Shown here: positions 7,949 to 14,759 of the stretch, in pieces
How positions within the stretch are numbered: position 1 is the stretch's first letter
Layout: the number at the start of each line of letters is the position of its first letter
From: Corynebacterium minutissimum
GTDB lineage: Bacteria; Actinomycetota; Actinomycetes; Mycobacteriales; Mycobacteriaceae
Reading direction: 5' to 3'
NCBI RefSeq assembly: GCF_016889765.1
Contig: NZ_CP069533.1
Location: forward strand, 2,604,001 to 2,668,000
DNA length: 64,000 nucleotides
Position numbers and translations under genes: made by a program
Notes under the pieces: model-generated
Databases searched by the model: none
Seen by the model: the letters and a program-made list of their open reading frames with translations, nothing else
What the model was told of the DNA's origin: nothing

Positions 7949-9439
7949 ATGACTGAGAAAACTTCCGACGTCCGCGTACGTTTCTGCCCTTCACCGACTG
8001 GCACGCCCCACGTGGGCATGGTCCGCACGGCCCTGTTCAACTGGGCTTATGCCCGGCACACCGGGGGCAAGCTCATCTTCCGCATCGAGGACACTGATGC
8101 CGCTCGCGACTCCGAGGAGTCCTACCAGGCCATCATTGACTCCCTGACCTGGCTCGGCTTGGGTTGGGACGAAGGTGTCAACGTTGGTGGCCCTGATGAA
8201 CCCTACCGCCAGTCCCAGCGCATGGATATCTACGCCGATGTCCTGCAGAAGCTCAAGGATGGCGGTTACGTCTACCCGGCATACTCCACCAACGAGGAGG
8301 TCCAGGAGCGGCACAAGGCGGCCGGCCGTGACCCGCAGCTGGGCTACGACAACTTTGACCGCGACCTCACCCAGGAGCAGATTGATGCTTTTGAGGCGGA
8401 AGGGCGCAAGCCGGTGTGGCGCCTGCGCATGCCGGATAAGGATTGGTCCTGGACGGACCTGGTACGCGGGGAGATGACCTTCAAGTCGGAGACTCAGCCA
8501 GACTATGTCGTGGCTCGCTCCAATGGTGCCCCGCTCTATACCCTGGTCAACCCGGTCGATGACGCGCTGATGGGCGTGACCCACGTCCTGCGTGGCGAGG
8601 ACCTGCTGTCCTCCACGCCGCGCCAGCTTGCCCTCTATGAGGCACTCATCGAGCTGGGTATTGCTAAGCAGACTCCGGAGTTTGGCCACCTGCCCTTCGT
8701 GATGGGTGAGGGCAACAAGAAGCTGTCTAAGCGTGACCCGCAGTCCAACCTGTTTAATCACCGCGACAACGGCATTATCCCGGAGGGCATGCTCAATTAC
8801 CTGTCCCTTCTGGGCTGGTCGCTGTCTGCGGATCAGGATATCTTCTCGGTGGATGAGCTCATTGCCAACTTCGATGTGCACGACGTGCTGGGCAACCCGG
8901 CTCGCTTCGACCAGAAGAAGTTGGAGGCCATCAACGCCGATCATATTCGTCTGCTCAAGCCGGAAGACTTTGCGCAGCGCCTTCGTGAGTACCTGAGCGA
9001 GTACACCGACTTCCCGGCAGATTACCCGGAGGAGAAGTTTGCTTTCATCGCAGACTTGGTGCAGACCCGCATCAAGACCCTCTCGGATGCCTATGGCCTC
9101 ATGTCCTTCCTCACCACTCCGGATGCGGAGTTGAAGCTCGATGAGAAGGCCGCGAAGAAGAATCTCAAGGATGACGCCGTGCAGCCGCTCGAGGTCTCTA
9201 TTGCCAAGCTGGAAGAGCTCGGGGAGTGGAAGACCGAGGAGATTGAGAAGGTTCTCTCCGCCGCGCTTATCGACGACCTCGGGCTCAAACCCCGCAAGGC
9301 CTACGGTGCCCTGCGTGTAGCCATCTCCGGTCAGCAGGTCTCCCCGCCGCTGTTTGAGTCCATGGAGCTGCTGGGCAAGGAGTCCACCTTGGCGCGCCTC
9401 AAGGCTGCTCAGGCAGTCACGCCGTGGAGCGCTGAATAA
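7949..9439 (+). CDS. gltX: Glutamyl-tRNA synthetase
   Basis: 496 residues, class I aminoacyl-tRNA synthetase charging tRNA-Glu (and tRNA-Gln where amidotransfer is used). It shows the HIGH-type motif PSPTGTPHVGM near residue 15, the GluRS stretch FRIEDTDAARDSEESYQAI, LRGEDLLSSTPRQLALYEAL in the catalytic domain and the KMSKS-type loop KLSKRDP near 255. The remainder is the anticodon-binding part. The ATG at 7949 was preferred to the in-frame ATG at 7940 because TACGAT (7936-7941) looks like a -10 element ending seven bases before it, which suggests a leaderless message. The tRNA-Gln and tRNA-Glu genes follow directly, an apt neighbourhood for this enzyme. Confidence 0.95.
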   Translation: MTEKTSDVRVRFCPSPTGTPHVGMVRTALFNWAYARHTGGKLIFRIEDTDAARDSEESYQAIIDSLTWLGLGWDEGVNVGGPDEPYRQSQRMDIYADVLQKLKDGGYVYPAYSTNEEVQERHKAAGRDPQLGYDNFDRDLTQEQIDAFEAEGRKPVWRLRMPDKDWSWTDLVRGEMTFKSETQPDYVVARSNGAPLYTLVNPVDDALMGVTHVLRGEDLLSSTPRQLALYEALIELGIAKQTPEFGHLPFVMGEGNKKLSKRDPQSNLFNHRDNGIIPEGMLNYLSLLGWSLSADQDIFSVDELIANFDVHDVLGNPARFDQKKLEAINADHIRLLKPEDFAQRLREYLSEYTDFPADYPEEKFAFIADLVQTRIKTLSDAYGLMSFLTTPDAELKLDEKAAKKNLKDDAVQPLEVSIAKLEELGEWKTEEIEKVLSAALIDDLGLKPRKAYGALRVAISGQQVSPPLFESMELLGKESTLARLKAAQAVTPWSAE

Positions 9440-9478
9440 GCGGACGCTAGGCTCGGTTCGCCAGACTGACAGAGGTGT

Positions 9479-9520
9479 AATTTCGGGGCGTTTGAGTTCA
9501 CTCTTAGCGCCCCGAAAATT
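9479..9520 (+). terminator. Terminator-like hairpin after gltX
   Basis: TTTCGGGGCG (9481-9490) pairs with CGCCCCGAAA (9508-9517) around a 17-base loop, followed by ATTCCCTCT. The stem can be lengthened by A/T pairs on both sides. There is no long T run. Position between the gltX stop and the tRNA promoter supports a terminator. Confidence 0.6.
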
Positions 9521-9537
9521 CCCTCTAGCCTGGCGAT

Positions 9538-9566
9538 TTGTGTGGATCGGGTGTGCTGGATATAGT
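9538..9566 (+). promoter_or_regulatory. Promoter of the tRNA-Gln/tRNA-Glu unit
   Basis: TTGTGT (9538-9543) and TATAGT (9561-9566) are separated by 17 bases. The expected start near 9573 would give a leader of about 50 bases before tRNA-Gln. The same CGATTTGTG block precedes the second tRNA-Glu gene (from about 11776). Confidence 0.6.
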
Positions 9567-9624
9567 TATAAACCGTTGCAGCGAGCAGCGAGGGGTTCTG
9601 CCCCAAGCGAGTTCACCGCAATAA

Positions 9625-9696
9625 TGGCCTATGGTGTAATTGGCAACACAACGGTTTCTGGTACCGTCATTCTAGGTTCGAGTCCTGGTAGGCCAG
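9625..9696 (+). tRNA. tRNA-Gln (anticodon CTG)
   Basis: A 72-base cloverleaf. Acceptor arms TGGCCTA (9625-9631) and TAGGCCA (9689-9695) pair over seven bases with discriminator G. The anticodon stem ACGGT/ACCGT encloses the loop TTCTGGT, giving anticodon CTG. The T arm contains GGTTCGAGTCC. The 3' CCA is not encoded. Confidence 0.93.
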
Positions 9697-9706
9697 CAGT
9701 GATAAC

Positions 9707-9734
9707 ACTTTAACGCTGCACCGCACGTTAAAGT
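9707..9734 (+). other. Hairpin between tRNA-Gln and tRNA-Glu
   Basis: ACTTTAACG (9707-9715) and CGTTAAAGT (9726-9734) form a perfect 9-bp stem with a 10-base loop. There is no T run, so a processing signal or weak terminator between the tRNAs is as likely as a full terminator. Confidence 0.5.
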
Positions 9735-9752
9735 AAGTCGTCACAGTTCTAT

Positions 9753-9825
9753 GCCCCGTTCGTCTAGCGGCCTAGGACGCCGGCCTCTCACGCCGGTAAC
9801 ACGGGTTCAAATCCCGTACGGGGTA
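9753..9825 (+). tRNA. tRNA-Glu (anticodon CTC), copy 1
   Basis: A 73-base cloverleaf: acceptor GCCCCGT (9753-9759) with ACGGGGT (9818-9824; first pair G-T) and discriminator A. The anticodon stem CCGGC/GCCGG encloses CTCTCAC, anticodon CTC. The T arm has GGGTTCAAATCCC. The next bases happen to be CCA. It is identical over all 73 bases to the copy at 11840-11912. Confidence 0.94.
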
Positions 9826-9834
9826 CCACTTAAG

Positions 9835-9870
9835 GAGTGGCAAGCATCAGATGCTTGCCACTCTTTTTCT
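9835..9870 (+). terminator. Rho-independent terminator of the tRNA unit
   Basis: GAGTGGCAAGCAT (9835-9847) pairs perfectly with ATGCTTGCCACTC (9851-9863) around a 3-base loop and is followed by TTTTTCT. It is a textbook intrinsic terminator. The -10 of the next gene (TATGAT, 9872-9877) follows at once. Confidence 0.9.
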
Positions 9871-9885
9871 CTATGATTGTCAACC

Positions 9886-10449
9886 ATGCACTTCTACATC
9901 GTTCATGGATACCAGGCCAGTCCTGATAGTCACTGGTTCCCGTGGTTGGAGGGCCAGCTGACAGCCGAAGACCACACGGTTCATACCATTGCGCTGCCAG
10001 AACCGAATGCGCCGAAGCTCGATGAGTGGGTTGAAGCGATACGCAGAGATATTGGCCGTCCAGATGCTGATACCTGCATCATTACCCATAGCCTAGGCGG
10101 CATCGCGGCGCTGCACTATCTCACGGCATTGGAAGGCGAGTGGGATCTTCCCGGGCTCTTTATCGTCTCCGGGTTCGTGGAAAAGCTTCGCGTTATTCCA
10201 GAACTCGACGAGTTTATTGGCCAAGCACATGTCGACGTGCCTGGTATCAAGCCCCACATTGCTCATTCAGAGGTCTTCGTGTCCACTAACGATATCCTCG
10301 TGGACCCAGACTTGACGCAGCAGCTTGCCGACGCCCTCTCGGCCACCCCCATCACCATCCACGATGCGGGGCATTTCCTCGAAAGCGACGGCTATACCGA
10401 GTTTCCACAGTTGGAGGAGCGCCTCACGCAGTGGCTGCGCGGGCTATAG
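9886..10449 (+). CDS. RBBP9/YdeN-type serine hydrolase
   Basis: 187 residues, a compact alpha/beta hydrolase without signal peptide. The N-terminal IVHGYQASPDSHWFPWLE is the family's HGY/F-x4-WFPWL block. The nucleophile elbow is THSLGG near residue 70 (Ser in S-L-G-G). Late candidates for the triad are D in STNDILVDP and H in DAGHFLES. The natural substrate of this family is unknown. The ATG at 9886 was chosen because TATGAT (9872-9877) lies eight bases upstream, which would give a leaderless message; a TTG at 9877 is the alternative. It converges with the regulator gene and overlaps its 3' end by 6 bases. Confidence 0.85.
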   Translation: MHFYIVHGYQASPDSHWFPWLEGQLTAEDHTVHTIALPEPNAPKLDEWVEAIRRDIGRPDADTCIITHSLGGIAALHYLTALEGEWDLPGLFIVSGFVEKLRVIPELDEFIGQAHVDVPGIKPHIAHSEVFVSTNDILVDPDLTQQLADALSATPITIHDAGHFLESDGYTEFPQLEERLTQWLRGL

Positions 10450-10773
10450 GCCCTTGGTCATTGCTTTGAGTGCCTCCACGTGCTGCGTGTAGGCCTGAGT
10501 CCCTGCCTCAGTAAGCGTGACCCACACGGTATCCTTGGCGCGCGTGGAGCCGTACTCGCGAGTACGGCTGACATAGCCCTCGTCTTCGAGGTGCTTCAAT
10601 TGCTTCGACAACGTATCGGCGGGAAGTTCTGTGAGGACAGCAAGCAGGCTGTATTTCATCTGCCGGCCGTCAGTAGCGCCTGCGGAGAATAGCGTGGCGC
10701 AGATTTTCAGCCGATTAATGGGATGGATGATCGGATCCAATTCGGCTGGGCGGTGCGTAGATTCCTTAGGCAT
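10444..10773 (-). CDS. Winged-helix transcriptional regulator
   Basis: 109 residues. It resembles the small winged-helix DNA-binding family (HTH_34/MarR-like): DPIIHPINRLKICATLF near the start, the helix-turn-helix LLAVLTELPADTLSKQLKHLEDEGYV in the middle, and the wing SRTREYGSTRAKDTVWVTLTEAG. No ligand domain is visible. The start overlaps the end of the upstream membrane-protein gene by 8 bases, so the two form one transcription unit. Twin TTGCA-N5-TGCAA sites in front of that unit are the obvious candidates for its own operator (autoregulation, inferred). Confidence 0.85.
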   Translation of the reverse strand: MPKESTHRPAELDPIIHPINRLKICATLFSAGATDGRQMKYSLLAVLTELPADTLSKQLKHLEDEGYVSRTREYGSTRAKDTVWVTLTEAGTQAYTQHVEALKAMTKGL

Positions 10774-11170
10774 TGACGCCCTTTACAGCTGCGTTACGGT
10801 TCTCATACAGCATCCACGCTGTTGCCGCAGAAACAATTGCGCCACAGACCACCATCCACGGCCACGAGTCTGGAGTTGGGGTGGTGGACATGATCATTGC
10901 ACCGGGCAGCAGTACCCGTGACCAGGTCGCGCGGTCGTTACTTGGCCCCATATTCGGATCAGGGCGCACGAAGGGGTTCGCAATCTTGTCCTTGAGGAGA
11001 TAGCCCAGAATAAAGGTCGGTACGAGAACTGCGAGGCCGTACCACCAGGACGCCTTAGTCACCGCGAGGCCACATCCGATGCCGAGCGCGACAAGCGCAA
11101 CCGCCCACGGACTTTGAGTCCAGGCGGTGCGTTTCTGGGCTTCCTCAATGACTTTTAGATCATCGTTCAT
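10766..11170 (-). CDS. Small membrane protein co-transcribed with winged-helix regulator
   Basis: 134 residues, no family recognised. Three or four hydrophobic segments are visible: SPWAVALVALGIGCGLAV, WWYGLAVLVPTFILGYLL, VLLPGAMIMST and WPWMVVCGAIVSAATAWML. The N terminus (MNDDLKVIEEAQKRT) is soluble and the tail ends in basic ENRNAAVKGVNA. A good ribosome binding site (AAGGGAGA) precedes the ATG. Such pairs of a small integral membrane protein and a small winged-helix regulator are common in actinobacteria, and the membrane partner is usually uncharacterised. Confidence 0.75.
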   Translation of the reverse strand: MNDDLKVIEEAQKRTAWTQSPWAVALVALGIGCGLAVTKASWWYGLAVLVPTFILGYLLKDKIANPFVRPDPNMGPSNDRATWSRVLLPGAMIMSTTPTPDSWPWMVVCGAIVSAATAWMLYENRNAAVKGVNA

Positions 11171-11186
11171 TGCTCATCTCCCTTAC

Positions 11187-11225
11187 TTGCAACTAATGCA
11201 AAACTAACACTTGCAAGTGGTGCAA
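11187..11225. promoter_or_regulatory. Two TTGCA-N5-TGCAA operators upstream of the regulator operon
   Basis: Site 1 is TTGCA (11187-11191), ACTAA, TGCAA (11197-11201). Site 2 is TTGCA (11211-11215), AGTGG, TGCAA (11221-11225). The centres are 24 bases apart, so both face nearly the same side of the helix. Site 2 overlaps a perfect 12-base palindrome, CACTTGCAAGTG (11208-11219). They lie 17-55 bases before the ATG of the membrane protein, where a repressor would block its promoter. Confidence 0.65.
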
Positions 11226-11227
11226 GT

Positions 11228-11801
11228 AAAGGGATGTAGTGAGAAGCATTGACAGGAAAGATGGGGTCGCTTTTCTTGGCTTAGGAGGTCAGTGGTCTTG
11301 TTGTGCCCCATACCGGTGAGGGGAGAGCCTAGGTTCAAGAGAACTGAATTTAAGGACCAGGGGGCAAACCAGTGTCCAATTGGTCTAAGTGCTTCCGGTG
11401 TGCGTGCGCTGGGCTTACACTGCAGGTACAGGACATTCCCGGAAGAAAGGAGAGCGGATGGCGGAAGCTGAAAATCATCACTATCGCCGACGCGACTCTA
11501 GCAGATAGTACGAGGCGGCATCGCCATAATCCATAACTTCTTAAAGCCAACACTCGAGCGAAGTAGGAGCCTTGCACCACATGCTGTTAGCGCACGTGTC
11601 TTCCCGAACCTCCAGCGTTGCACACTAGTGTTCCGGCCTTAGCTGCCCACGGTAAGCCAGCGGAATAACCACTGATTCGATCCGCACCCAGGCCGAGAGA
11701 ATTCAAGTAGTCACCGCAGCCACAACAGGGCAACGAGGTTCGGGATTTTATCTGTTTGAAAGTACTTTTACCTGCCGATTTGTGCAATCTTTCGGAGATC
11801 C
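11228..11801. other. Gene-poor stretch between the operators and the second tRNA-Glu
   Basis: About 570 bases without a convincing gene of normal size. Open frames on the minus strand (66 and 76 codons) lack ribosome binding sites and family features. One very short frame with a strong ribosome binding site lies at 11458-11508. The stretch may be a decayed remnant. Confidence 0.5.
11446..11508 (+). CDS. Possible 16-residue small protein with strong ribosome binding site
   Basis: AAAGGAG (11446-11452) stands five bases before ATG 11458. The frame reads MAEAENHHYRRRDSSR and stops at TAG 11506-11508. TACACT (11416-11421) could be a -10. The peptide is polar, with two His and four Arg, and has no membrane segment. 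It may be a real small protein, a leader peptide or the 5' remnant of a lost gene. No downstream gene in the same direction is seen before the tRNA. Confidence 0.3.
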   Translation, partial: KGERMAEAENHHYRRRDSSR

Positions 11802-11807
11802 TATAGT
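11780..11807 (+). promoter_or_regulatory. Promoter of the second tRNA-Glu gene
   Basis: TTGTGC (11780-11785) and TATAGT (11802-11807) are 16 bases apart, 32 bases before the tRNA. GTTTAGC (11808-11814) and GCTAAAC (11831-11837), with inner arms GTCC/GGAC, form an inverted repeat that fills the space between the -10 and the tRNA. Confidence 0.6.
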
Positions 11808-11839
11808 GTTTAGCAGGTCCGCAACGGACAGCTAAACGA

Positions 11840-11912
11840 GCCCCGTTCGTCTAGCGGCCTAGGACGCCGGCCTCTCACGCCGGTAACACGGGTTCAAATC
11901 CCGTACGGGGTA
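11840..11912 (+). tRNA. tRNA-Glu (anticodon CTC), copy 2
   Basis: Base-for-base identical to the tRNA at 9753-9825 over all 73 bases: acceptor GCCCCGT/ACGGGGT, anticodon CTC in CTCTCAC, discriminator A. Identity stops at the gene ends; the upstream and downstream flanks differ. CCA is not encoded here. Confidence 0.94.
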
Positions 11913-11918
11913 CAACGA

Positions 11919-11952
11919 AAAGCGCTAAGCCATTCACGTGGCTTAGCGCTTT
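11919..11952. terminator. Bidirectional terminator between tRNA-Glu and lipoprotein gene
   Basis: AAAGCGCTAAGCCA (11919-11932) pairs perfectly with TGGCTTAGCGCTTT (11939-11952) around six bases. The plus-strand tail is GTTGCTTT. It can end the tRNA transcript and, read the other way, the convergent lipoprotein gene that ends at 11969. Confidence 0.8.
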
Positions 11953-11968
11953 GTTGCTTTCCGAACTA

Positions 11969-12709
11969 TTACACAATCATGATTTCGGCGTTGTTGCCGC
12001 CGGTACAGCGGATGATCTCGCGGTCGTCGGTCTTGCAAGCGAGGTTGTAGGTTTGTTGGGTTACCGGACTAGTTACGGAGATCTGTGGGGGGACGTACCC
12101 ACGCAGGTCTTCCAAAGAGCTGTAGGTGAGCCCCATGAGGTGGCCAGCGGTTGAGCGGGCAAAATCGCAGCTGGTATTTGGTCCTGCAAGGACGTAGGTG
12201 ATGTTGTAGCCATCACCTGTCTGACACATCGTGGCAGGGGTACCGAAGACATCGACCTTGGCGCCGTTAATCTGGTTCTCTGGTAGCTGCTCGTGTATGT
12301 GGTTGAGGGAACCAATACGCGCGGATTCAATCGTTTTCCTGCTTCCAGGTGGCATGACATATTGTCCGGGTTCTACTCCCTGGAGGTGGGGAGGCGTAGT
12401 TTGTGGAGCTTGCTGCTGTGCAGCTTGCGGCTGAGCACCTGCTTGCCCTTCTGGCGCGGAGCCACCAGGAATGGTGGGCTCAGGGCCTGCAGGTACCTCG
12501 ACGTGGGAATCGTCGTTAAGCGGCTTGAAAGCTGGGTAGGTGTTCTTGAATGAAGGCTCTGCTGCCTCGGAGGTGGCTGGGGCAGTGGCTGGGGCGGCGG
12601 TCTCGGTGGTGGTAGAGGAGCAGCCAGTTGCGAGGAGGCCCGCGGTGGCTACGGCGGTCAGTGCCGTGAGGAATCGGCGTGCGGAGGAAGGGGTCTGTGA
12701 GGAAGTCAT
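11969..12709 (-). CDS. Lipoprotein of unknown function
   Basis: 246 residues. The signal peptide ends in the lipobox LATGC (Cys30), followed by a Thr/Ala/Pro-rich linker (SSTTTETAAPATAPATSEAAE), so the mature protein is tethered to the outer face of the membrane. A second Pro/Gln/Ala-rich segment lies near residues 75-108. The C-terminal 130 residues form the likely folded part, with cysteines in MCQTGDGYNITYVLAG, TSCDFARS, NLACKTDD and IIRCTGG that could make two disulfides. No family is recognised. Similar small Cys-containing lipoproteins are common in Corynebacterium. The gene stands alone between two hairpins. Confidence 0.75.
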   Translation of the reverse strand: MTSSQTPSSARRFLTALTAVATAGLLATGCSSTTTETAAPATAPATSEAAEPSFKNTYPAFKPLNDDSHVEVPAGPEPTIPGGSAPEGQAGAQPQAAQQQAPQTTPPHLQGVEPGQYVMPPGSRKTIESARIGSLNHIHEQLPENQINGAKVDVFGTPATMCQTGDGYNITYVLAGPNTSCDFARSTAGHLMGLTYSSLEDLRGYVPPQISVTSPVTQQTYNLACKTDDREIIRCTGGNNAEIMIV

Positions 12710-12758
12710 GGCCCCACACTAACGCCTGCCTAGCCATATGGTGTGGGAAAACGGGGAA

Positions 12759-12796
12759 CGCTGCCCTGCTCGGTGGAGTGCTGTAGCTGGGCAGCG
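12759..12796 (-). terminator. Hairpin downstream of the His-rich gene
   Basis: CGCTGCCC (12759-12766) and GGGCAGCG (12789-12796) form a perfect 8-bp stem with a long loop, 18 bases beyond the stop of the His-rich gene on the minus strand. Read on that strand it is followed by TTCCCCGTTTTCCC. Moderate support only. Confidence 0.45.
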
Positions 12797-12814
12797 CGTG
12801 GAGGTGACTGGGAT

Positions 12815-13105
12815 TTAGTGATCGTCCCAGTGTCCGTCGTGAGCGGCGTGGCGGTGGCCATCGTGCAGGTAGTCGACGTGATCGCCGTGCGGAATGGCGA
12901 CGTGGCCGCAACCTTCGCCGTGCTCGTGATCGTGGTCCTCGTGAATGTGGTGCTCGGACGTCTCGCACTCGTCCCAGTGGCCCTCGTGCTCGCGGTGGAT
13001 GTGGCCATCGTGAACGTAGTCGGTGTGATCTCCGTGCTGGAAAGCGACGTGGCCGCAGCCTTCACCGTGGTTGTGGGCGTGCTCTTCATGGATGGTGTGG
13101 GTCAT
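12815..13105 (-). CDS. Histidine-rich protein with two tandem repeats, probable metal binder
   Basis: 96 residues, 28 of them His and 3 Cys. It is built from two units of about 47 residues, each containing HGEGCGHVA, then HGDH-x-DY-x-HDGH-x-H and ending GHWD (units about 13-45 and 62-94). Acidic residues fill the rest. There is no signal peptide or membrane helix, so a cytoplasmic metal buffer or chaperone for Zn, Ni or Co is the likely role, inferred from composition alone. AAGGAG lies before the ATG. The gene is divergent from a secreted protease, with 103 bases between. Nothing upstream is a clear Fur/Zur site, although the interval is AT-rich on one side. Confidence 0.8.
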   Translation of the reverse strand: MTHTIHEEHAHNHGEGCGHVAFQHGDHTDYVHDGHIHREHEGHWDECETSEHHIHEDHDHEHGEGCGHVAIPHGDHVDYLHDGHRHAAHDGHWDDH

Positions 13106-13196
13106 GACTTCTCCTTAGTGAACCCGTGTGTTTTCAGTCTGTTTTCATTTAAGTGCTTTTTCATTAGGATTTCAATAGTGGGGGTAGTGGGGGTGC

Positions 13197-13208
13197 TACA
13201 GTAAATGC
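13197..13208 (+). promoter_or_regulatory. -10 element of the protease gene (leaderless start)
   Basis: TACAGT (13197-13202) ends six bases before the ATG at 13209, so transcription would begin at or next to the start codon. No ribosome binding site is seen. Confidence 0.5.
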
Positions 13209-13994
13209 ATGACGACGAAACTCACGCGTAGCCTGATGGCCGCTGCCAGCACTTTTGCTGTGTCAATTTCGGTATTGATTGCACCAGTTGCTACTGCTGA
13301 TGCCACAGTTCAGATCACGCAGGGGCAGAAAATTATCACCTCGGACGGCGCGGAATGCAGTGTCGGCTATGTTGAGCCAACTCGCGCTTGGACTTCGGCC
13401 CATTGTGGGCTCGATGGTGGGCAGGTTTATACCGATTCCGGTCAGCACGTAGGTACGTTGCGATGGTTTAAGCCGTCTGGCGCTGCAAGCCACGACTTGG
13501 CCTATATCCAATTTGCAGGTGGAACTTCTTCCGGGGGAAATCCACTGACGGGTGACGGGATGGCACCCCCACCCGGGGAGGGTGTCAACGTGTGTATGGA
13601 TGGCCGCTACGCAGGACGCCACTGTGGGCCGACCGTGCGTGGTCCAGGAGTGTTTCCAGGGATGCACTACGCCGCAGGTTTTTCGCTTTCCCCTGGGGAT
13701 AGTGGCGGGCCAGTGTCTATTGAAGGTCGCCCCGGAGTGGTGGGGATCTATCAGGGCATTACCGTGGTCAACCGCAATGGTCAGGACATGACCTTCTCTA
13801 ACTATGCCCGCATGCCGCATGCGGATGAGCTCGCGCGATTGCCTCACCAAGGCTATGTGCCGCGTCGTCCGAATCGTGAACCAGCCAATGTGGTGCGATC
13901 GGTCCAGGAACGGGGAGAGGCCTTCTCATCTACGAGTAGTAAGGGCCCCGAAGGGCTGCGCGGACTTGCTGCTTACTTCGGCTTGAGTATGTAG
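13209..13994 (+). CDS. Secreted trypsin-like serine protease
   Basis: 261 residues. Signal peptide about 1-30 (MTTKLTRSLMAAASTF, cleavage near VATADA). The chymotrypsin-fold triad is visible: His in TSAHCG near 61, Asp in ASHDLAYIQF near 97, and Ser in LSPGDSGGPV near 163. Cysteines in ECSVGY/AHCG and VCMD/RHCG fit paired disulfides. After the catalytic domain a polar tail (about 215-261) has no recognisable domain and no membrane anchor, so the enzyme is probably released. Substrate unknown. Transcribed alone, away from the His-rich gene, and followed by the convergent IclR gene 18 bases on. Confidence 0.88.
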   Translation: MTTKLTRSLMAAASTFAVSISVLIAPVATADATVQITQGQKIITSDGAECSVGYVEPTRAWTSAHCGLDGGQVYTDSGQHVGTLRWFKPSGAASHDLAYIQFAGGTSSGGNPLTGDGMAPPPGEGVNVCMDGRYAGRHCGPTVRGPGVFPGMHYAAGFSLSPGDSGGPVSIEGRPGVVGIYQGITVVNRNGQDMTFSNYARMPHADELARLPHQGYVPRRPNREPANVVRSVQERGEAFSSTSSKGPEGLRGLAAYFGLSM

Positions 13995-14012
13995 GAGGAC
14001 CTTCGGGCTCAC

Positions 14013-14711
14013 TTAGGCGCTATCAGTGGAGAGTGCGTCGGTGAGGCGCTTGGCGGCGTCGACCAGCACGGGCGCAAACTTCTCCGCCGGGGAGGGGCGA
14101 AAGCGATCTGCTGAGCCTGACACGGAGAGGACGGCAATAAACGTCCCCGCGCCATCGAAGACGGGAGCAGACACGGAGGCGAGGTTAGACTCGCGCTCTT
14201 CGATGGATTCTGAATATCCATTCTCGCGTGCGAGCTCAACATCGCGCTCGCTGAAGAGGGCGTCGGCCACATGGGCGTCCCCAAACGCGGCGAAGATGCG
14301 TGCTGCCGAGCCAGAAGTGAGGGGTAGCTGGCGGCCAACGGGGACTACGTTGTGCAGGCCAAACTCCGGCTCGCGCGTGGCGATGCAGGTGCGTGTTGTG
14401 CCAGAGAGCTCGTAGAGTTGGACGGATTCACCGGTGGCCTCGAGGAGTTCCTCCATGATAGGGCCTGCGGTTTCGATGATGCGGTCTCGGTTTCCCGGCA
14501 GGGCAGGGCCCGCGCCCCACTTGCCGTCGGCGGTGCGGGTGAGGATGCGGTGTGCTTCCAGTGCGGTCGCCAGACGGTGGGCGGTGGCTCGTGGTAAACC
14601 TGTGGTCTCGCAGAGCTCGTTGAGTGTGGAGGGGTGGTTGGTTGCGGCCATCATGATTGCGACGGCGCGATCCAACACCTTTATTCCTGATACTGCGCTA
14701 TACTCTCCCAT
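14013..14711 (-). CDS. ltbR: IclR-type regulator, LtbR-like, divergent from leuCD
   Basis: 232 residues from ATG 14709-14711 (MGEYSAVSGIKVLDRAVAIM); a longer open frame would run into leuC and was not used. An N-terminal helix-turn-helix (TLNELCETTGLPRATAHRLATALEAH, about 30-55) is followed by the IclR effector domain (about 75-228). The position, back to back with leuCD, is that of C. glutamicum LtbR, which represses leuCD and links leucine and tryptophan synthesis. The symbol rests on that context and the family, not on a measured function. Only 48 bases separate the two starts, so one operator could control both. Confidence 0.82.
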   Translation of the reverse strand: MGEYSAVSGIKVLDRAVAIMMAATNHPSTLNELCETTGLPRATAHRLATALEAHRILTRTADGKWGAGPALPGNRDRIIETAGPIMEELLEATGESVQLYELSGTTRTCIATREPEFGLHNVVPVGRQLPLTSGSAARIFAAFGDAHVADALFSERDVELARENGYSESIEERESNLASVSAPVFDGAGTFIAVLSVSGSADRFRPSPAEKFAPVLVDAAKRLTDALSTDSA

Positions 14712-14759
14712 ACAATGAAATTTACGTCCCATTAATTGAGATTTCAAGTGGAGAGGCTT
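14712..14759. promoter_or_regulatory. Divergent ltbR/leuC control region
   Basis: TGAAAT (14716-14721) and ATTTCA (14741-14746) form an inverted repeat with 19 bases between, a plausible operator for the IclR-type regulator. GGAGAGG (14750-14756) is the leuC ribosome binding site. Assignment of the repeat to LtbR is inference. Confidence 0.4.

Noticed and set aside
11587..11787. 66-codon minus-strand frame with CCGCGDY and Gly-rich end
   Set aside because: No ribosome binding site or family resemblance; could be a fragment of a lost gene but cannot be supported.
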